A stretch of DNA of 64,000 bases from the NCBI RefSeq assembly GCF_019703515.2, contig NC_059372.1, forward strand, positions 13,917,492 through 13,981,491, in the 5' to 3' direction. The notes below the pieces were generated by a model. That model was not told the origin of the DNA. It saw only the letters and a list, made by a program, of their open reading frames with translations, and searched no databases. The translations under genes and the position numbers were made by a program. The DNA comes from Myxocyprinus asiaticus. Lineage: Eukaryota; Chordata; Actinopteri; Cypriniformes; Catostomidae. Below are positions 57,001 to 64,000 of this stretch, one piece after another. Every line of letters begins with the position of its first letter. The stretch's first letter is position 1.

Positions 57001-57210
57001 TACACTAATTTGATTTAGCGCACGCCGTTGAAGGTGCGTTACTCTTTGTTAGACCATCGCTTGCCCCAGAGCTGGTGAGGCAGAAGAGAGAGAGAGAGAG
57101 AGAGGAAGGGGGGTTGGTTAAAGTACGATTCCCCCATGTTAAATACATTACCCTACCAGCAAGCTGTTTAAACACTACACCACAAATCACATCACAATAT
57201 GACATTTACA
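54018..57210. other. AT-rich non-coding DNA
   Basis: Homopolymers include T14 (54871-54884) followed by a CTTTTG repeat (54898-54916). An (AG)n run lies at 57084-57104. No gene is seen; 56330-56720 is repeat-free but has no decisive features. Confidence 0.45.
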
Positions 57211-57212
57211 TA

Positions 57213-57717
57213 CAGTACTGTGCAAACGTTTTATGCACTTGTGAAAAATGTTGCATAGTGAGTATGTCTTCAAAAATAATTTCATAAATAGTTTTCATTT
57301 ATCAATTAATGTCATACAAAGTCCAGTTAACAAAAGCTAAATCAATATTTGGTGTGACCACCTTTGCCTTCAAAACAGCACCAACACTCCTAGGTACATC
57401 TGGACACAGTTTTTCTTGGTTTTTGGGAGACAGGATTTTCCAAGCTTCTTGGAGAATTCACCAAAGTTCTTTTATCTGTTTAGGCTGTCCCAATTGCTTC
57501 TGTGTCTTCATGTAATCCCAGACTGACTCGATGTTGCAGGGCTCCCTTGTTCTTCTATTCTATTCTATTCTATTCTATTCTATTTACAAAATTAATGTTT
57601 GGGAGTCTTAAATATATATTTCCTATTGACACACTAAAGCTGAAGATATAAATAATCATCTTAAGACAAATGTTTTTGTGAAACATCTTATGTGCCTAAG
57701 ACATTTGCACAGTACTG
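57213..57717. mobile_element. Deleted Tc1-like element with TA target duplication
   Basis: The ends are CAGTACTGTGCAAACG (57213) and CATTTGCACAGTACTG (57702-57717), inverted with one mismatch. TA flanks both sides (57211-57212 and 57718-57719). The inside (GGTGTGACCACCTTTGCCTT, then GAGACAGGATTTTCCAAGCT) matches the flank region of a Tc1-like family I recall in fish. The transposase is gone; an (ATTCT)8-type run (about 57553-57594) marks the deletion site. Confidence 0.8.
57553..57594 (+). repeat. (CTATT)n pentanucleotide microsatellite
   Basis: About eight TTCTA/CTATT units lie within the deleted Tc1-like element. Confidence 0.9.
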
Positions 57718-57862
57718 TACTATTGGACTATTTTTTTTTTTTTCTGCATTGCCATATTTCCTTGTTATTTTTTTGTTTTTATTCTTTCTTGGCTGTTTGT
57801 TTAGTGTCTACTCATGTAGTCCTTTTGCTATCATTCGTATGGAAATGTTTCACACTTTGAAA

Positions 57863-57902
57863 TGTGACAGAATTTACATTTTTGGGTGAACTATCCCTTT
57901 AA
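57863..57902. mobile_element. Solo end of the TTAA palindromic MITE
   Basis: GTGACAGAATTTACATTTTT and then GGGTGAACTATCCC end in TTAA (57899-57902). The other half of the element is not present upstream. Confidence 0.65.
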
Positions 57903-58272
57903 ATGCCTTAAAGAAAGTACTATTGCATTGCATTTTTAGAAGTTGCAGCCTTGCACATCATATCCCTGCTGTTCAGCAGTAAATTCAAACCAGCAAACTT
58001 CCTCCCCTGCCACCCTCTGAAATAGTAAACATTTTAATGGCTTTTCATGTTATTAGAGTTTCAGTAGAAAGAAACTCATTTCTGTGGGTCACGAACAAGA
58101 AAGACATGGTTAAACATTTGCTTAGTTGTTGATGATTAAAATTTTCAAGTGAAGTGACATTGCCAGACATTTACAGATGAGTTGCATACTTTTTTGTGGG
58201 AAATGATGATACCTCAAAGGCCAGACTGGAGGCAACTATCCTTGCCACGAAAACAACCCCACTATATGCTTC

Positions 58273-58714
58273 TGTCATGTGTATTTTGTTGATTCATGTC
58301 TTTTATTTTGAAAAGTTTAGTTCCTGTTCCCTTGTCATGTGATTTCATGTTTTCCCTCCATGTTCCTGTGTCTTGTCTTTTCATTGGTTGATTGTTTTAT
58401 TAGCTTGTTATCAGTTCTGTTTGTTCATTGGTTTTTGTTATCAGTTCTGTTTGTTCATTGGTTTATGTTCCCCCATGTCCATGTATTTAAGCCTCATGTT
58501 TTCCATTGTGTCTTTGTCAAGTATTGAATGTTGAATGTTGAAGTAAGGTTGGATCTAGTCATGCCATGTTAAGTCTAGTTCATGTTTATGTTTTATATTT
58601 CACGTTTGTAGTTAGGGTTATAGGTTATCACGTTTGTAAATAAACTGCACTTGGGTTCTCTACACTTCGTCATCATCATCGTCTTCATCATTGCCAGCAG
58701 CCAGCATCGTTACA
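58273..58714 (+). mobile_element. Solo LTR with perfect 5-bp target duplication
   Basis: It begins TGTCATG and ends GTTACA. GCTTC flanks it on both sides (58268-58272 and 58715-58719). Inside are a TATA-like TGTATTTAAGCC near 58481, an AATAAA in GTAAATAAACTGC near 58637, and an in-U3 30-bp tandem duplication (58407-58466, 29 of 30 bases identical). The order U3-TATA-AATAAA indicates plus orientation. Length (442 bp) and 5-bp duplication fit a Gypsy-type LTR retrotransposon. No internal coding region remains. Confidence 0.85.
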
Positions 58715-58719
58715 GCTTC

Positions 58720-61600
58720 TTTTCATATCCTGTTCTGGAGGGAATAAAATAGGCCTCCCAAAAGGACTAGGATGCCCTATGCTTCTAACAGTCAATGGAT
58801 ATCAAAGAAATAGTGAGGTGTAATTCATCACTTTATATCTCAACCCAAACATCATGGGTACTCCCTCCCTCTGTTGTCCTCACTCATTGGCCTTCCAAAA
58901 TTGGTCCTTGGATACCTGAGGCTGCGCTGAATGTTTTCTTGACTCAATTGGGATCCGTCTGAGGAACTCTGTAGAGAAGGCATCAAACAACCACCTGCAA
59001 AGTTGAACACTGGATCCCTTACTCTCCTGGTTTTCAAAGACATATGATAAGGGGATGAAAATATGAAAATGCACTTTGCAGGGGGTTGTGAGGATGCAAT
59101 TTCCACCCTGCCTATTTCTCTCGGCCTGTGTAGGAGGAGAAAGAGGTTCAGTCCTCTGATGTTCCTGTGCATCAGGTCTCACAGAAGCTTCTGTAGTTGG
59201 AAGTTGATAGAGTGGGGCTGACACACAGGAGGAGGTTTAAATTTATGTTATATGTTGCCTTTCATGTGTCTGGGATTTGGAACTGCATGGATTTATAATC
59301 TTTGTGTAACCAAAGCCACTTCTGTTCTGTTCTGCCGTGCAAGATTAACATCAGTTACTGGTCACATTGTACACTTTTCTGTTAGCTGCTTGGGTTTGTT
59401 TGGGTTTTATTGGGATGAAATCTTAGAAAGGGCTATTGAGAGGTTAATTTGAGAGCCAAATGCATGAAGGACGGACCACCACAGCAGAATTTGATTAGCT
59501 TTTCCTGCTCAGTAAATAAGTGAATTAATGGCAGCTATTGTCCTTGAGATTTATTTTCTGAAAGCCTTTGTGAGATGTGGAAAGGAAATTAACTTTGAGT
59601 ACAGTGTTAAGCAGCTTTTGGGGAAGGGGTCCATATCCAAAGTATGATGCTATATTGGAGACCTCTCATTATTCTGTGTTGGCGGTGGAGCTTTTAGGTT
59701 CACTAGAGCACTGAGGTTAAGGGATTATATTATGATTTAAAATGAATTGGTTGATTACATTTTGATAAGACTTGCTAGAGCAGCACAAGCATGTTCTGAT
59801 TTGACACCCTCAAATAAACACGGAAATTAAAGCTGTTTACATGACGGATTGGTGATTTACTCAGATAATTGCAAGGCTACAATGCCATGTAGAGAGGAGG
59901 TGCATCCTAGATCCAACACCAAGTTTATCAGACCTGTAGAAATGATGGCCAAAAGTCAAATGCTGCAAAGCTACACTTGGCGTTCACTCAAGTGAACAGT
60001 TTGTCATGGTTTTGCGCGTCTTCACTTTTATTGAACACTCATATCTCGAGAAGGTGCTAAAGTGTAATCTTAAAAGCTTTGTAGGCAATCAGGCTGCAAT
60101 TACATATGGGACTACAGCACATCCCACTGTATTTGCTAATATTATTACTTAGCTCTGCTAATATTTGTTTTGGCTGAGTGGAAGACTTTCATATTTTTGT
60201 CTGTATTCAGCAGGCTTTGGTGAGGATAACTCCCCATCACACAGCTCCCTTTGAGGTGAATTTCACCATACTGTTGAATTCACTTACATGTGGGTTGAGC
60301 TTCACAATCATTCTTGGCTAGTGTCTCAATTTAAAACCATGGTCACCGGCCATTCTTTTTATGCACCGCTTAGAAAATTAGCCTAAGCCCATTTCTTTTA
60401 GCTTTGTGGTGTGTTTAAATTAGAGTTCATTTGCATATTTCCTCTGAGAGGAAAATGGCTTTAGATGCTGATCTTGATTAATGAACTCCCATCAGGCAGA
60501 TTAATATTTATTCGGTCACACTTTAAGGACTGCGTTACAGCAATTAGCTCAGCTTGATTTGACTCTCATTCACATTTAGTCTTCAGACGATATCCTGCTT
60601 ACAAACATATTCTTCTATGAAGACATTTAAGAATATTATATGGTGATATTTTCAGAATTGTTCAGGAATGGGGCATAATTATCCACGGAGCTCCTGGGAC
60701 TCATGCTAGCCAAAGCATTGTTTTCTCAGCTCAAGTGAGGCTTCATGCTCTAGTTCAGTATATTAATGCCTCTCAGAGTAATTGTGTATGCCATTAAGGA
60801 AGTGGATTCACTATCAGCAAATGTATGCATGCACTTACTTGGCGCAACACCTCATTAATAACTGTTGTTGTTGTTTTATTCTCCTCCGCTGCCTGCACAG
60901 AGGGGCAGAACGTCGTGCCAGAGTGGATTGGAGATGACAGGGAGATAAATTTCTCTGACTTCCTGTTTCCCATTCAAATTAAAGACACTCATCCACTGGG
61001 AACTGCTAACTCAATCATGCAGCCTTTCTCTCGTCTTGTAGGTACAGCTATATTACTCCTGACCGACAAAGGAGAACTTGAATGGCTATATGGTCAGCTT
61101 TGTGGAGTTTTCTAGATCAAAGATTATATAGCCCAACATACTGTAAATGCCTTTTCTCAAAGACACTCTATATAGTATAGAAATGCTTCTCATACTTGGA
61201 TGCTTTCTGTATCTATGACAGATTTATAAGGACACCATCGGCTCAAACACCTGTCAGTTAGAGGATGGCAGTTGTGAGTGATCATCTTTGGTCACACGTT
61301 TTGCCTCAGCAACACTCTAGACAGCTTGATCAGCAGAATCTTGAAGGCAGGAATTCATCACTCATTACTTTGCTTGCTATAAGCAATTAGCAGTAGGAGG
61401 TAGATGATCCTGCTTTCAGAGGCCAAGATCAATCCGTCCATCTGTGCTCCCCTACTAGTGGCAAGTGCATCCCTCACGTTGGGTATTTGATGGATGTATA
61501 GAGCAGCAATCCGTGTCTGTTTCTCAATAAAGTAACACGGCCAAACAGATATTGTCGCTGAAGTTTGTTTGGTTGTGAATTTGCACATACAAATGAGATT
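58720..61600. other. Non-coding DNA, no established gene
   Basis: 60380-60600 is repeat-free with ATTTGCATA, GATTAATGA and AATTAGCTCAGC words and may be conserved regulatory DNA. 60901-61041 is exon-like (see findings). Overlapping minus frames at 58852-59224 have no domain support. Nothing else is recognised. Confidence 0.4.
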
Positions 61601-62536
61601 AAAGGAAGGAAAAATTATAGGATGGATGGATTGATGATGGAAGGAAGAAAGGAAGAAATAAATAAATAAAGAAAAAATTATGGAAGGATGGAAGAAGGAA
61701 GGAAGGAAGGAAGAAAGAAAGAAAGAAAGAAAGAAAAATTATGGAAGGATGGAAGAAAGAAATGAATGAAAAATGATGGAAGGAAGGAAGAAAAAAATGA
61801 CAGAAACAAGGAAAAATGACAAAAGGATTGAAGGAAATAAAAATAACAAAAGAAAGGAAGGATTGACAATGAAGGAAGGAAGGACATATGGAAAAATGAC
61901 AGAAGGAAGGAAAGAAGGAACTAAAGAAGGAAGGAAGAAAGAAAAGAAAAAATGATGGAAGGACGGAAGTACAAATTATGGAAGGAAGAAAGAAAAAATG
62001 ACAGAAAAAAAGGAAAATGACAGAAGGAAGGACAATGAAGGAAGGAAATTACAATAGGAAGGAAAAATTTCAAAAAAAGGATGGGAAATGACAGAAGGAA
62101 TGGAAGGAAAAATGATGGCGAGAAGGTACATTGAAAGAAAGAAAGAAAGAAAGAAAGAATGAAAGAAAGGAAGACAAAATGATGGAAGGATGGAAGGAAT
62201 GAAGGAATCAAGGAAGGAAGGAAAGAAGAATGACAAAAAAAAAGGAAGGAATGACAATGAAGGAAGGAAGGACATATGGAAAAATGACAGAAGGAAGGAA
62301 AAATTGCAAAAAGAAGACAGGGAAATGACAGAAGGAATGGAAGGAAAATGGAGTGAAGAAAGGTAAAATGACAGAAGGAAGGAAGGATGGAAGGAAAAAA
62401 TGATGGAAGGACGGAAGGAAAACTTTTGGAAGGAAGAAAAAATGACAGAGGTAAGGAAAATGACAGAAGGAAGGAAGGACAATAAAGGAAGGAAGGACAT
62501 ATGGAAAATGACAGAAGGAAGGAAAAATTACAAAAA

Positions 62537-62794
62537 GGAGATCAGCAATTTCAGAAATACTCAAACCTCAAAAAGTTCTGTGGATGGAAACACCTTGATT
62601 ATGAGAGAGGTCAACAGACTGGTTCAAACTGACAAAGTCTATGGTAACTCAGATAACCGCTCTGTACAATTGTGGTCAGAAGAATAGCATTTCAGAATGC
62701 TATTCTGAGATGCAGGTTGGTGCTGTTTTGGCGGCACGAGGGGAACCTACACAATATTAGGCAGGTGGTTTTAATGTTATGGCTGATCGGTGTA
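62537..62794 (+). mobile_element. Tc1-like fragment inside the GGAA tract
   Basis: GTTCTGTGGATGGAAACACC, AGAGAGGTCAACAGACTGG and GGTAACTCAGATAACCGCTC match, in opposite orientation, the transposase region of the element at 30424-31031. It ends with TTTTAATGTTATGGCTGATC, a Tc1-type terminal word. Confidence 0.75.
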
Positions 62795-63048
62795 AATGAC
62801 GGAAGGAAGGATGGAAGGAAGGAAGGAAAGAAGGAAGGAAGGGAAAAATGATGGAAGGAAGAAAGAAAGAAAGGAAGGAAGAAGGAAGGAAGGACGAAAA
62901 ATTATGGAAGGAAGAAAGGAAGGGAAAATGATGGAAAGAAGCAAGAAAGAAAGAAAGGTAGGAAGGAAGGAAGGAAGGACATATGGAAAAATGACAGTAA
63001 GGAAAAATTACAAAAAAGAAGGGAAATGACAGAAGGAAGGAAGGAAAA

Positions 63049-63170
63049 AATTAAGGAGATCAGCAATTACAGAAATATTCAAACCAGCCCGTCTGGCAAC
63101 AACAATCATCCATGAGATTATCTATTCAGCCAGTCGTGTGGCAGCAGTAGAGTGCTGCCACACGATTAGA
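63049..63170. mobile_element. Second Tc1-like fragment with hairpin
   Basis: GAGATCAGCAATTACAGAAA and CAAACCAGCCCGTCTGGCA derive from the same Tc1-like family. TCGTGTGGCAGCA (63134-63146) and its exact reverse complement (63153-63165) form a 13-bp hairpin with a 6-nt loop, as if two element ends were joined head to head. Confidence 0.7.
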
Positions 63171-63429
63171 GTAAAATGACAGAAGGAAGGAAAGAAGGAT
63201 GGAAGGAAGAAAAATTATGGAAGGAAAGAAGAAATTAAGGAAAGAAAGAAAGAAAGAAAGAAAGAAAGAATGACAATGAAGGAAGGAAGGACATATAGAA
63301 AAAAGAAAAAAAGAAGGGAAATGACAAAAGGAATGGAAGGAAAAATTAAGGAATGAAGGTAAAAAGACAGAAGGAATGAAGGAAGGAAGGACAAATTAAT
63401 GAAGGAAGAAAAGAAGGAAGGGAGGTAGT

Positions 63430-63704
63430 GTGGTAAAAACACCTGATAATGTCTTCCAAGGTTTTCAAAGGCTTATTTCCCCCCATTCTTATCTACTTAT
63501 CTCTTCAACACAGGAGATAACTGGTTAATTATTTGTCATGGTCTGTCTCTACTCATTATAAATAAGTACTGTTCCAGCACTTTGGTACAATGATTGAACA
63601 AGATTGATGTTGATTGATTACCAAAAGAATACCATGGCACTGTTGTCCAAATAAACATGGTATTACCATGGTTTATGTCTAGAAAACATCCTGGTTACTT
63701 TTGT
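63430..63704. other. Non-coding DNA
   Basis: Nothing recognised, apart from a short palindrome ACCATGGTAT/ATACCATGG around 63630-63670. Confidence 0.4.
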
Positions 63705-64000
63705 AACCTCTGTTCCCTGATGGAGGGAACGGGACATTGTGTCGATGTAGTGACACTAGGGGTCACTCTTGGGAGCCACAAACACCTCTGCTTTTTTGAA
63801 AAAAGGCCAATGAGAATTGGCGAGAGGAATTTACATGCCACTCACCCGGACAAACGGGTATAAAAGGAGCTGGTATGCAACCACTCATTCAGGTTTTGTG
63901 CTGAGGAGCCGAGACCAGGTCCCGGCCATTTCAGCGGGTAGTTCAGCATTGTGGCAAGAGGGACACAACATCTCGTTCCCTCCATCAGGGAATGGAGGTT
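63705..64000 (+). mobile_element. 0.3-kb element with 40-bp inverted ends and TATA box
   Basis: Left arm 63705-63744 and right arm 63961-64000 are reverse complements at about 34 of 40 bases, sharing TTCCCTGATGGAGGGAACG. Each arm is itself partly palindromic. Between them GGGTATAAAAGG (63856-63867) is a strong TATA box, preceded by CCAATGAGAATTGG (about 63808-63821), which contains a CCAAT word. I associate it with a very abundant cyprinid repeat; whether it is a terminal repeat of a larger element or a MITE cannot be told because the window ends here. Confidence 0.6.

Larger units (their letters stand above)
61603..63425 (+). repeat. 1.8-kb GGAA-type polypurine tract
   Basis: The plus strand is almost entirely purine: GGAAGGAAGG, GAAAGAAAGA and a higher-order unit of the form AAAATGACAGAAGGAAGGA recurring many times. 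It is interrupted by Tc1-like pieces at 62537-62794 and 63049-63170. Long frames on both strands here (K/E/G-rich on plus, F/S/L-rich on minus) are repeat artefacts. Confidence 0.9.

Noticed and set aside
58852..59224. Two overlapping minus-strand frames of 106 and 114 codons
   Set aside because: Both frames are open over the same DNA and neither has a domain or a clear pair of splice sites. There is an acceptor-like CTCCTCCTACACAG, but support is too weak for a feature.
61678..63442. Long K/E/G-rich and F/S/L-rich frames on both strands
   Set aside because: Translations of a GGAA-type polypurine repeat; open in several frames because the repeat rarely makes stop codons.

Overview
This window looks like intergenic or intronic DNA from a teleost fish, most likely a cyprinid (carp, barb or zebrafish relatives). 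The evidence is its repeat content: DIRS-type tyrosine-recombinase retrotransposons, L2/CR1/Rex-like and L1-like LINEs, Tc1-like and hAT DNA transposons, TTAA-flanked palindromic MITEs, a tRNA-derived SINE, abundant CA, GT and GGAA microsatellites, and an AT-rich background with no operons. All assignments rest on motifs read by eye and remembered family features; no search was run. I recognise no complete host gene. Only three short exon-like stretches (31198-31443 minus, 43958-44005 plus, 60901-61041 plus) deserve a check.

Layout. 1-12.97 kb: AT-rich DNA with an L2-like LINE 3' end (about 1.69-2.61 kb), a TTAA MITE, a MITE with a strong hairpin (10.9 kb), a probable minus-strand LTR (11.8-12.25 kb) and an enhancer-like stretch (4.2-4.7 kb). 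12979-25075: a hAT-type element with 14-bp ends and a near-perfect 8-bp target duplication, swollen to 12 kb by nested insertions. Inside it are a Tc1-like element, itself split by a 2.1-kb LTR and a truncated L2-like LINE; then a MITE fragment, a Jockey-superfamily LINE, and a DIRS element whose gag, RT/RNase H and recombinase parts are split by a second 2.0-kb LTR.

25-45 kb: mostly unannotated DNA with scattered elements: a LINE scrap, a deleted Tc1-like element, a hAT MITE with 8-bp target duplications, a tandemly duplicated MITE, a minus-strand LINE 3' part, nested TIR elements, a SINE with a perfect 16-bp target duplication, a TIR element starting TAGGGGTGTAAC, and a complete TTAA palindromic MITE. 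45.2-54.0 kb: a second DIRS element, interrupted by a 4-kb L1-like LINE, carrying a 137-bp tandem array and ending inside the recombinase. 54-64 kb: another deleted Tc1-like element, a solo LTR with a perfect 5-bp target duplication, a 1.8-kb GGAA-type polypurine tract with Tc1 fragments, and a 0.3-kb element with 40-bp inverted ends and a TATA box at the window edge.

How the parts relate. Essentially all recognisable coding sequence belongs to transposable elements, and nearly all is dead: RT and recombinase catalytic residues are substituted, frames are broken, and insertions interrupt other insertions. The most notable object is a 414-codon recombinase reading frame (23555-24799) that is uninterrupted yet lacks two expected catalytic residues and starts 16 bp after an LTR.
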